Assembly (NCBI GenBank): GCA_945861615.1
Contig: CAMAVH010000011.1
Location: 1-38,960, forward strand
Length of the DNA: 38,960 nt
Reading direction: 5' to 3'
From: Rhizobium sp. Q54
Lineage (GTDB): Bacteria; Pseudomonadota; Alphaproteobacteria; SMXQ01
Shown here: positions 25,206-32,263 of the stretch, piece after piece
Layout of the letters: each line of letters starts with the position of its first letter
Numbering within the stretch: the first letter of the stretch is position 1
Program-made: the position numbers and the translations under genes
The notes under the pieces: generated by a model
Seen by the model: only the letters and a program-made list of their open reading frames with translations
Told to the model about the DNA's origin: nothing
The model's database searches: none

Positions 25206-25220
25206 TTAAACAGCGCTTAA
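25206..25220 (+). promoter_or_regulatory. CtrA-type box TTAA-N7-TTAA upstream of tadE
   Basis: TTAA (25206-25209), seven bases, TTAA (25217-25220) followed by CC is an exact match to the CtrA consensus TTAA-N7-TTAA known from Caulobacter and other Alphaproteobacteria. It lies 24 bases before the tadE start. CtrA controls pili and other polar structures in relatives, so control of tadE/tadF is a reasonable inference. CtrA itself is not in the window. Confidence 0.6.
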
Positions 25221-25244
25221 CCGCGCCCTGCCACACTTCGCGCC

Positions 25245-25841
25245 ATGAGCATGGTTTTTTACCTGGCGCGCTTGCGATATCTGGCACGGGACCGCGACGG
25301 ATCGGCGGCGCTCGAGTTCGCCTATGCCTTTCCCATAATCGTCATGGTCGTCGTCGGCCTGTTGGAGCTGATGATGATCATGTTCGTCTCGGCGCTGATG
25401 GAGGGCGGCCTTCGCGATGCCTCGCGCTTCGCCATCACCGGCGCGATGCCGGCGGGAGTGAGCCGCGAGCAGGCGATCGTCGATATCGTCAACGACCGCA
25501 CGCTCGGCCTGCTCGATTTAACGACCGACGACGTCAGCCTGCGAGTTTATGAAGCCTTCACGCAGGTCGGCATGCCGGAGCCCTTGACCTTCGACGCCAA
25601 CGGCAACGGCAGCTTCGATCCCGGCGATACCTACAGCGACGTCAACGGCAACGGCCAGTGGGATGCCGACATGGCGGCGGCCGGGGCGGGCGGCTCGGGC
25701 GATGTGGTGGTTTATAATCTCGCCGTCGATTGGCCCTTGCTGACGCCGATGCTGGCGCCGTTCATCGGCCAGAACGGGTTGATCCGCCTCGGCGCTTCGA
25801 TCGCCGTGCGGAACGAGCCTTACGACACGGCGCCGCCATGA
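25245..25841 (+). CDS. tadE: TadE-like pseudopilin with calcium-loop-like insert
   Basis: 198 residues. The N-terminus carries the TadE prepilin-like pattern (RDGSAALEFAYAFPIIVMVVVGLLEL), one membrane helix (about 28-50), and the GGLRDASRFAITG segment. Residues 117-143 contain two tandem Asp/Asn/Gly loops (DANGNGSFDPGD and DVNGNGQWDADM) resembling calcium-binding EF-hand/dockerin loops. TadE is a minor pseudopilin of the Flp/Tad pilus, processed by CpaA. Its stop overlaps the next start by ATGA. It follows the CtrA-type box. Confidence 0.88.
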   Translation: MSMVFYLARLRYLARDRDGSAALEFAYAFPIIVMVVVGLLELMMIMFVSALMEGGLRDASRFAITGAMPAGVSREQAIVDIVNDRTLGLLDLTTDDVSLRVYEAFTQVGMPEPLTFDANGNGSFDPGDTYSDVNGNGQWDADMAAAGAGGSGDVVVYNLAVDWPLLTPMLAPFIGQNGLIRLGASIAVRNEPYDTAPP

Positions 25842-26407
25842 AATTTGCTACGCATATACGCCGCCGCTGGCGCCGTTTTTGCGACGATCGGCAGGCCGTG
25901 GTGCTGGCGGAAATGGCCATGGCCATGCCGGTGGTCATCGTGTTGGCGCTCGGCGGCTTCGAGATCGCCCGCTTCACCCTGGTGCAGCAGAAGCTCGACC
26001 GCCTCTCGGTCACGGTGGCCGACATGGTGGCGCAGGCCGAAACCATGTCGGCGGGCCAGCTCGATCAAATTTTTGCGGCGACGGGACCGATTCTGGCGCC
26101 CTTTACGATGAGCAGCGACGGCGTGGTCATCGTCTCGTCTGTGAGCGCCACCGGCGGCACGGGCGCGCGCGTCGCTTGGCAGCGCAGCGGTGGCGGCACG
26201 TTGGTCGAAAGCAGCCCGATCGGCGCGGCGTCCCAGCCGGCGACCCTGCCGGCCGGTTTCGTCGTGCGCGACGGCGAAAACGCCATCATCGCCGAGACCT
26301 ATTACGATTTCGTGCCGATGTTCATTCCTGATCTGGTGCCGCCGCGGCGGCTCTACCACCGCGCCATGTTCCGGCCGCGCTTCGGCGCCCTGACCGCGCT
26401 CAACTGA
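25838..26407 (+). CDS. TadE/TadF-like pseudopilin
   Basis: 189 residues from the ATG at 25838, which overlaps the tadE stop (ATGA); a longer frame back to 25730 lies inside tadE and is unsupported. The N-terminus matches TadE/TadF (DDRQAVVLAEMAMAMPVVIVLALGGFEIARF) with one membrane helix and a pseudopilin-type glutamate. The rest is an exported domain ending in RRLYHRAMFRPRFG. It pairs with tadE as a minor pilin. It is convergent with tadG, the stops abutting at TGATCA (26405-26410). Confidence 0.83.
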   Translation: MKFATHIRRRWRRFCDDRQAVVLAEMAMAMPVVIVLALGGFEIARFTLVQQKLDRLSVTVADMVAQAETMSAGQLDQIFAATGPILAPFTMSSDGVVIVSSVSATGGTGARVAWQRSGGGTLVESSPIGAASQPATLPAGFVVRDGENAIIAETYYDFVPMFIPDLVPPRRLYHRAMFRPRFGALTALN

Positions 26408-27880
26408 TCACTTCGACAGCCGCAGCTCCGAGAGGTTGTTCGCCACTTCGCGGAACACCTGCTGCAGCGTCGCGCCGTTGGGCGCGTAGTGGTAGTAGGG
26501 CGAATCGGGCCCTGTGGCGATTTCCTTGAGCAGCGCCTGCATCGAGGAACTGTTATTGGCGAACTGGATGACGTAGATCACCACGCCGGTCGCCTTCATG
26601 TTGGCGGCCAGCAAGCGCAGGCGCGCATCCATGCTCGCCTGGGCGGCGGAATTGATGCCGAAGGTCGCGTTGTAGCCGTCACCGTAGCCACCGACGTTTT
26701 CGCCGTCGGTCAGCAGCACGATGGCCTGCTGACGGCGATAGAGCGGGTTGGGGTCCGCCTCGTTCCACGGCGCGGCCGGCGTCAGCACGCGCCAAGCCCA
26801 ACCGAGTCCCGCCGGCGCATTGGTGTTGCCGCCCGGCGCAGTGAGCTGATTGATGGCGTTGGTGATGCCGGTCTTCGTGTTCTGCAAGGCGGTGATGCCG
26901 CGCGTGAAGCAGGCGGTACATTCGGACCCGGACGGGGCCGACGAGCAGCGCGTGCTGCCCGAGGATGTCGGTTCGCCCTCGGCGCCGATCGGCTGCCAGC
27001 CCATCCAGTCGCCGCTCGTGTGCAATAGGTCGCCTTCGTAGATGTCGGCGTCGTTGGTCGAATTGCCGTCGTTCTTGTAACGGTTGTAGACGCAGCCGCG
27101 CCAGCCGCTTGGTGGCGCGTTGATCAGCGGCACCGGCGAATTGTTGGCGTAATAAAGCAGGCTTTGGTTCGCGCCGGTGATCGGGTTCTTGAAGGTCGGC
27201 ACGGCCTGAGTCGTCGTCAGTGCCGAATTGAAGGCGACGCCGTTGCGCGTGACGTTGACTTTGCTGTTCCATGGCACCAGGCCGATCTTGAGCAAGTCCT
27301 TGGTCTCGTCGTCGCCGAACAGGATCCCGACCAGCGTGTTGGCGGCGCTGCGCGCCGCTTGGATTCGGGTCTGGCCGCCACCGGCCGAACTGCTCATCGA
27401 GCCCGAGACGTCGATCGAGAGGACGACGTCGAGCAGTTGCGTCTGACGCGTCACTTCGACCTCGGAACGCACCGTCATATTCTCGATGCCGAGCACGCGC
27501 AGAAAGGTGGTGTCGATGACGGCGCTCGCCTGCAGAGAAAGTTTCTCGCTTTCCGCATCGACGACGATGCTTGGACCGGTGACGGCGGCGCCCATATAGC
27601 CGGGCGGAAAATTGGCGGCGAAATACATTTGAATGTCGGCGTCGCGGTTGGCCGAAAAGATGACGCGTCCGCCGGCGAGGCCGGCGGCGTCGAGCGCCTG
27701 CGACAGGCGAGACTTCACCAGATAGCCGCGCGTGGTGTCGACGGCGAGACCGAGAAAGCCGACGAGCGGCACGATGGCGGTGGCGAGAAATACGGCGATG
27801 CCGCCGCGCCGGTCGCGCGCGATGGCGTCGAGTCCGCGGCGCAGGTTGCGCCAGAATATGCGGGTGATGCTGCGTGTCAT
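26408..27880 (-). CDS. tadG: TadG-like pilus protein with von Willebrand A domain
   Basis: 490 residues from the ATG at 27880, preceded by AGAGAG; the frame extends to 27922 without support. Order: an N-terminal membrane helix in the TadG pattern (DRRGGIAVFLATAIVPLVGFLGLAVDTTRGY), a TadE/G-type linker, then a vWA domain with the adhesion-site motif SIDVSGSM and LLTDGENVGG. A segment in the domain holds four cysteines (WRGCVYNRY, TRCSS, SECTACF) that could form disulfides. Tad-locus adhesin or assembly factor of the inner membrane and periplasm. It faces tadE/tadF and is divergent from flp. Confidence 0.88.
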   Translation of the reverse strand: MTRSITRIFWRNLRRGLDAIARDRRGGIAVFLATAIVPLVGFLGLAVDTTRGYLVKSRLSQALDAAGLAGGRVIFSANRDADIQMYFAANFPPGYMGAAVTGPSIVVDAESEKLSLQASAVIDTTFLRVLGIENMTVRSEVEVTRQTQLLDVVLSIDVSGSMSSSAGGGQTRIQAARSAANTLVGILFGDDETKDLLKIGLVPWNSKVNVTRNGVAFNSALTTTQAVPTFKNPITGANQSLLYYANNSPVPLINAPPSGWRGCVYNRYKNDGNSTNDADIYEGDLLHTSGDWMGWQPIGAEGEPTSSGSTRCSSAPSGSECTACFTRGITALQNTKTGITNAINQLTAPGGNTNAPAGLGWAWRVLTPAAPWNEADPNPLYRRQQAIVLLTDGENVGGYGDGYNATFGINSAAQASMDARLRLLAANMKATGVVIYVIQFANNSSSMQALLKEIATGPDSPYYHYAPNGATLQQVFREVANNLSELRLSK

Positions 27881-28215
27881 GGCTATCTCTCTTGCGCGGA
27901 CGATACGAGCCGTCGCGCTCAAGATGCCAAAGCGGCCTTACCAACAGGTGAAGAATAGACTAAGTAAAACATGCATTTTAACGAATTGCCGGAGATATCA
28001 GCAGTCTCTTGCTGGTTTAGGTAAAAGCCTGAGGCTATTGGCTTAAGCCGCCTTTCGCACGCCGTCACAAATCTCATGTCGAGCATTTTAGGCAAATAAT
28101 TTTCGTATTCGTCAGAAATACTGAAGTCATGATGATTTTATATTCTGACTATTTCCGAAAATTGAAGACGTAATGCTATGAATTATTTTGCGAAGTCGAA
28201 AGAATTTCTTCGATC

Positions 28216-28230
28216 TTTACTATCCATTAA
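28216..28230 (+). promoter_or_regulatory. CtrA-like site upstream of flp
   Basis: TTTA (28216-28219), seven bases, TTAA (28227-28230) matches TTAA-N7-TTAA at seven of eight positions. It lies 56 bases before the flp ATG. In Caulobacter the pilin gene pilA is CtrA-activated, which makes the placement meaningful. Confidence 0.4.
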
Positions 28231-28245
28231 GAGCAGAGGGACAAA

Positions 28246-28263
28246 GATCGCGTCACTGCGATC
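28246..28263 (+). other. 6-bp hairpin in flp leader
   Basis: GATCGC (28246-28251) pairs with GCGATC (28258-28263) around GTCACT, ending 9 bases before the GGAGGA ribosome-binding site. It may stabilise the pilin mRNA or tune translation. Confidence 0.35.
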
Positions 28264-28286
28264 CCATCCCACGGAGGAGATAACAA

Positions 28287-28496
28287 ATGATCATCGCCAA
28301 TCTGCGTAACCTGCTCGCCGACGAATCCGGCGCCACGGCCATCGAATACGGTCTCATCGCCGCCCTCGTGTCGGTCGCCGCCATCGGCGCCCTCGGCGCC
28401 ATGGGCGAGTCTCTCGAGACCATGTTCACCAACGTGTCGACCGCGCTCGATACCGCCGTGGCGGCCCCGGCCCCGGCCCCGGCGCCGGCGCCGTAA
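28287..28496 (+). CDS. flp: Flp/Fap-type (type IVb) major pilin
   Basis: 69 residues. A short leader ends in Gly15; cleavage before ATAIEYGLIAALVS gives a mature pilin with the conserved Glu5-Tyr6 pair (residues 20-21) and a hydrophobic assembly helix. The tail is an unusual Ala-Pro repeat (AAPAPAPAPAP) encoded by repeated GGCCCC units. A strong GGAGGA site precedes the start, fitting high expression. CpaA downstream is the likely prepilin peptidase. A long stem structure follows the gene (28510-28585). Confidence 0.95.
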   Translation: MIIANLRNLLADESGATAIEYGLIAALVSVAAIGALGAMGESLETMFTNVSTALDTAVAAPAPAPAPAP

Positions 28497-28509
28497 CAGT
28501 CACCGCAGC

Positions 28510-28585
28510 TTCGGGGTCGCGGCGGGCCGGTCGGGCGGATACGGCCCCCCGGCGCGGATACGCCACCGGCCCGTCGGGCCCCGAA
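28510..28585 (+). other. large two-part stem structure between flp and cpaA
   Basis: TTCGGGG (28510-28516) pairs with CCCCGAA (28579-28585), and inside it CGGGCCGGT (28523-28531) pairs with ACCGGCCCG (28565-28573). No T-run follows, so it is more likely an mRNA-stabilising or attenuating structure than a strict terminator. It would favour flp mRNA over the cpa genes. Confidence 0.55.
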
Positions 28586-28644
28586 ACCCGGTTCTGATCG
28601 CGCCAGCTCGTTCTTCGTCGCTTAATCGTTCCAGAGGCCTCGCC

Positions 28645-29169
28645 ATGATTGCTTCCAGCGTCCAACAGATCGCGCTTCTCGTCTGCGCTGGATTGCTGCT
28701 CTGGGCGGCGACGAGCGACCTCATCCATTTCCGTATCGCCAACCGCGTCTCGCTCGCCATCGCCGGCCTTTATCCGGCCTATGCGGCGGCGAGTTGGTTC
28801 GCCGGCTGGCCGGCCGATTGGGCCGGCAGCCTCATCGCCGGCGCGCTCGTCTTCGCCGTCGGTTTTGCCCTGTTCAATGTCGGCCTGGTGGGTGGCGGCG
28901 ACGTCAAGCTGCTCAGCGTCGTCGCCCTATGGGCCGGCCTCGGCGGCCTGATGCCTCTGCTGCTCGTCGTCGGCGCGGCCGGCGGCCTCTTGTCGCTCGC
29001 GCTGATCGCCGCCAAGACGGCGAGCTATCTGCGCCGGCCGGCGTCGCGTCCGGCCGGCCTGCCGCTGTGGCGCGCCGTGTTGCAGCAGCCGGCGCCCTAT
29101 GGCGTCGCCATCGCCGTCGGCGGCCTGTTCACCCTCGGCCAGTTGGCCGGTTATCGCTTCACGCTCTGA
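28645..29169 (+). CDS. cpaA: prepilin peptidase CpaA (TadV), A24 family
   Basis: 174 residues, polytopic membrane protein. The two catalytic aspartates of A24 aspartyl peptidases are seen: Asp25 in ATSDLIHFRIAN and Asp86 in GGGDVKLL. It lacks the methylation domain, as in TadV/CpaA. It cleaves the Flp leader after Gly15 and probably processes TadE/TadF. It is 148 bases after flp and 18 bases before cpaB. Confidence 0.94.
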   Translation: MIASSVQQIALLVCAGLLLWAATSDLIHFRIANRVSLAIAGLYPAYAAASWFAGWPADWAGSLIAGALVFAVGFALFNVGLVGGGDVKLLSVVALWAGLGGLMPLLLVVGAAGGLLSLALIAAKTASYLRRPASRPAGLPLWRAVLQQPAPYGVAIAVGGLFTLGQLAGYRFTL

Positions 29170-29187
29170 GCCGTAAGGACGAGGATC

Positions 29188-30222
29188 ATGAGCCTGCGCA
29201 ATATCCTTCTCCTCCTTTTCGCGCTGATCGCGGCGGGCGGTACGGCGCTATTCGCGCGCGGCTGGATGATCTCCGAGCGCGCGGCGCTCAACGCTCAGCA
29301 CAAGCCTGTGCCGGCTCAGGCCTCGCAATTCGTGCTCGTCGCCAAGACCAACCTGCCGATCGGCCGTTTCGTGAAGGCCGACGATTTCCGCTGGCAGGGT
29401 TGGCCCGACGGCGCTCTGGCGCCGAACTATCTGGTCAAGGGCAAGCGCCAGCCGGAAGACCTGGTTGGCGCAGTGCTGCGCGCCGGCCTGATCGCCGGCG
29501 AGCCGGTGACCGACGCGCGCCTGGTCAAACCCGGCGAGCGCGGCTTCATGGCGGCGGTGCTCGAGCCCGGCATGCGCGCCCTGTCGCTGCCGGTCAACCC
29601 GACGACCGGCATCTCGGGCTTCGTCTTTCCGGGCGACCGCGTCGATCTCTTGGTCACTCATACGGTCGAAACCGAGGGCGTCGGCAAGCGCAAGAGCGCC
29701 GTGGCGAGCGAGACCGTGCTCCACGATTTGCGCGTCCTCGCCATCGATCAGAAGACCGACGATCACGATAACAAGCCGGTGATGGCCAAGACCGTGACGC
29801 TCGAGACGACGCCGAAGCAGGCGGAGATCGTCCGCATCGCCGCCCGTCTCGGCACGCTGTCCCTGACCCTGCGCAGTCTGGCCGATGACGCGGCGCAGGA
29901 ACCTGCGCCGGCGCTCGACCCGGTCGCCTTGGTCGCGTTGCTCGAAGAGGGGGACACGTCCGATGAGCTTGCCGCCGAAGCGGCGCTCCGGGTGAAGACG
30001 AAAGCAACGCCGGAAGGACGATTCACGGTCGATTCCGAGGTCAGCCGGCTGATCGGCGGGATCGGTGGTCAAGCCCAGAAGGTCGTCGTCATGCGCGGGG
30101 CGAAGAGCGAAGAAAAGGCTTTCCGTAACGGCCAGTGGGAAGCGCCGCCAGCGCCGGGCGACATGCCGAATGCCGAACTGTCCGCCGCGGCGGCGAACGC
30201 TCCCGAGGAGTTGCAGCCATGA
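29188..30222 (+). CDS. cpaB: Flp pilus assembly protein CpaB (RcpC)
   Basis: 344 residues with a signal-anchor helix (about 3-22, LLLLFALIAAGGTALFARG), an SAF-like domain (FVLVAKTNLPIGRFVKADDF) and the CpaB core (MRALSLPVNPTTGISGFVFPGDRVDLLVTH, VLHDLRVLAIDQ). It is longer than many CpaB proteins because of a C-terminal extension rich in Ala, Pro and Glu. A periplasmic factor thought to modify or gate the CpaC secretin. Its stop overlaps the cpaC start by ATGA. Confidence 0.92.
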   Translation: MSLRNILLLLFALIAAGGTALFARGWMISERAALNAQHKPVPAQASQFVLVAKTNLPIGRFVKADDFRWQGWPDGALAPNYLVKGKRQPEDLVGAVLRAGLIAGEPVTDARLVKPGERGFMAAVLEPGMRALSLPVNPTTGISGFVFPGDRVDLLVTHTVETEGVGKRKSAVASETVLHDLRVLAIDQKTDDHDNKPVMAKTVTLETTPKQAEIVRIAARLGTLSLTLRSLADDAAQEPAPALDPVALVALLEEGDTSDELAAEAALRVKTKATPEGRFTVDSEVSRLIGGIGGQAQKVVVMRGAKSEEKAFRNGQWEAPPAPGDMPNAELSAAAANAPEELQP

Positions 30223-31634
30223 TCCGCCCCCTATTCATCCGCCAAGCTTTGGCCGTCCTGCTCGCCGTCCTGAGCGGCTTCCTGCCGCCTTTGGCCTATG
30301 CGGCGCAGCCCGGCGCCATTGTGGTCTCGACCCAGGCCACCGCGATCAATATCGAGGTCAACAAAGGCCGCCTAGTCCGCCTCGACCTACCGGTGACCAG
30401 CGTGTTCCTGGCCGATCCGGCGATCGCTGATGTGCAGGTGAAGTCGCCCACTCTGGTCTATGTCTTCGGCAAGAAGTCGGGCGAGACGTCGCTCTTCGCG
30501 GTGGATGCCGAAGACCAGTTGCTCGCCAATTTCCGCATCAACGTCACGCACAATCTCAGCGCGCTCGACGCGGCGCTGCGGCGCTATATGCCCGAAGCGG
30601 CGATCAACGTCTCGACGCTCGGCGATGCCGTGGTGTTGACCGGCAACGTGAAGTCTCCGGCGCAATCGGAAGATGCGCGCAGCCTGGCGGCGCGGCTTGC
30701 CGGCGGCGATGCCAACGTCATCAACCGACTGGCGATCAACGGGCCGAACCAAGTGAACCTGCGCGTGCGCATCGCCGAGGTGCAACGCAGCGTCGTCAAG
30801 CAGTTCGGCATCAATTGGGAATCGCTGTTCCGCGGCGGCTCCTTCCTGTTCGGTCTAGCGACAGGCCGCGACGTCATTAGCGCCGCCGGCACCACCATTT
30901 TGCGCGATGGCTCGTCGGATACCTTGAGCGCCGGTTTTCGCGGCGGCAATTGGGACCTCAACGCCGTCATCGACGCGCTGGAAAATCAGGGTCTGATCAG
31001 CGTGCTGGCCGAGCCCAATCTGACGACGACCAACGGCGAGACGGCGAGTTTCCTGGCCGGCGGCGAATTCCCGGTGCCGGTGCCGCAGGACGCCAACACC
31101 ATCACCATCGAATTCAAGAAGTTCGGCGTCGGCTTGGCCTTCACGCCGACCATTCTAGCCGACGGGCGCATCAACATGCGCGTGCGGCCCGAAGTGAGCC
31201 AACTCAGCAGCACCGGCGAAGTGCGCATCAGCAATTTCGTTGTGCCCGGCCTAACGACGCGCCGCGCCGAAACCACGGTCGAGCTCGGCTCGGGACAGAG
31301 CTTCGCCATCGCCGGCCTGATTCAGAACAACCAGACGCACGACGTCCGGAAATTTCCCGGGCTCGGCGATTTGCCGATCCTCGGCGCCCTGTTCCGCTCC
31401 GACGGCTTCCGCCGTAACGAGACCGAACTGGTTATCGTGGTGACGCCCTATGTCGTCAAGCCGGTGTCCGATCCGCGCATTCCCCTGCCGACCGACGGCC
31501 TGGTGTCGTCCAACGACAACGAGCGCCTCGCCAGCGGTGCGCTTTACAAGCCGCAGGCCCAGGGCACCCCGCCCGGCCCGGTCCTGTCGTCGGGCCGCCG
31601 CCTGATCGGCCCGACCGGCTTCATGCTCGATTAA
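30219..31634 (+). CDS. cpaC: secretin CpaC (RcpA) of the Flp pilus
   Basis: 471 residues from the ATG at 30219, inside the cpaB stop and preceded by GAGGAG; a longer frame to 30135 lies inside cpaB. Order: signal peptide (ending AYA), pilus-secretin N-domain (RLDLPVTSVFLADPAIADVQV), BON-like segment (AAINVSTLGDAVVLTG), then the secretin domain (VLAEPNLTTTNGETASFLAGGEFPVPV to ETELVIVVTPYVVKP). Forms the outer-membrane channel through which the pilus passes. Confidence 0.95.
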   Translation: MIRPLFIRQALAVLLAVLSGFLPPLAYAAQPGAIVVSTQATAINIEVNKGRLVRLDLPVTSVFLADPAIADVQVKSPTLVYVFGKKSGETSLFAVDAEDQLLANFRINVTHNLSALDAALRRYMPEAAINVSTLGDAVVLTGNVKSPAQSEDARSLAARLAGGDANVINRLAINGPNQVNLRVRIAEVQRSVVKQFGINWESLFRGGSFLFGLATGRDVISAAGTTILRDGSSDTLSAGFRGGNWDLNAVIDALENQGLISVLAEPNLTTTNGETASFLAGGEFPVPVPQDANTITIEFKKFGVGLAFTPTILADGRINMRVRPEVSQLSSTGEVRISNFVVPGLTTRRAETTVELGSGQSFAIAGLIQNNQTHDVRKFPGLGDLPILGALFRSDGFRRNETELVIVVTPYVVKPVSDPRIPLPTDGLVSSNDNERLASGALYKPQAQGTPPGPVLSSGRRLIGPTGFMLD

Positions 31635-31645
31635 GGGATAAGATC

Positions 31646-32263
31646 ATGACCTTGCGGCATATACGTTCGCTTCTGGCCCTGCTGACCGCCGCGGCCCTAG
31701 CCGCTTGCGCGCCGACCGCGAGCTATTGGACCGACGCCCAATCGCCCAAGTACAATCAGATCGAGGCGGTGCGGCTGATGCATGAACTGCGCGCGCCGGC
31801 CTCGGGCAGTTTGAGCGCCACCGAGATCGCCGGCCTCAACGGCTTCCTCGCGCGCCATCACGTTAGCCATGGCGATGACGTGACGGTGATCGCCGCAGCG
31901 AACCGCAACGGGGCGCCGCTGGCGGATTACTTGCGCAAACAGGGCATCGTCGCCCAGCAACTGTCCGTCAGCGGCAGCGATGCGCCGGTCGGCGGCCTGC
32001 GCCTGCTGGTCGAGCGCTATGTCGTGGTGCCGCCCAATTGTCCCGACTGGCGCAAACCGGCAACCACCGATTACGGCAACGCGACGATGAGCAATCTTGG
32101 CTGCGCCACTACGGCCAATTTGGGCATGATGCTTGCCAATCCGCGCGACCTGATTCAGGGCCGCGAGGCGGGGGATGCGGACGGCACCGCCTCGGCGGCG
32201 GCGGTGCAGCGCTATCGCGCCGGCAAGGTGACGCCGCTGGAAAAAGGGAGCACGACGCAGTGA
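31646..32263 (+). CDS. cpaD: pilus assembly lipoprotein CpaD
   Basis: 205 residues with a lipoprotein signal peptide and a lipobox at ALAAC (lipidated Cys about residue 20), then the CpaD domain: VRLMHELRAPASGSLSATEIAGLNGFL, YVVVPPNCPDWRKPA and the NLGCATTANLGMMLANPRDLI block. CpaD is an outer-membrane lipoprotein that stabilises or localises the CpaC secretin. The stop overlaps the cpaE start codon (GTGA). Confidence 0.93.
   Translation: MTLRHIRSLLALLTAAALAACAPTASYWTDAQSPKYNQIEAVRLMHELRAPASGSLSATEIAGLNGFLARHHVSHGDDVTVIAAANRNGAPLADYLRKQGIVAQQLSVSGSDAPVGGLRLLVERYVVVPPNCPDWRKPATTDYGNATMSNLGCATTANLGMMLANPRDLIQGREAGDADGTASAAAVQRYRAGKVTPLEKGSTTQ

Larger units (their letters stand above)
27881..28286. 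promoter_or_regulatory. 406-base AT-rich divergent regulatory region between tadG and flp
   Basis: No credible gene is seen. From about 27950 to 28270 the DNA is much AT-richer than its flanks. It holds the palindrome GGCTTAAGCC (28040-28049), an imperfect dyad (28196-28213), a CtrA-like site (28216-28230), a hairpin (28246-28263), and a strong GGAGGA ribosome-binding site for flp. AT-rich promoters in Alphaproteobacteria are typical targets of MucR/Ros or H-NS-like proteins, which is inference here. Confidence 0.6.

Noticed and set aside
28441..28496. Microsatellite or CRISPR-like repeat
   Set aside because: The GGCCCC units are the coding sequence of the pilin Ala-Pro tail and have no spacers.
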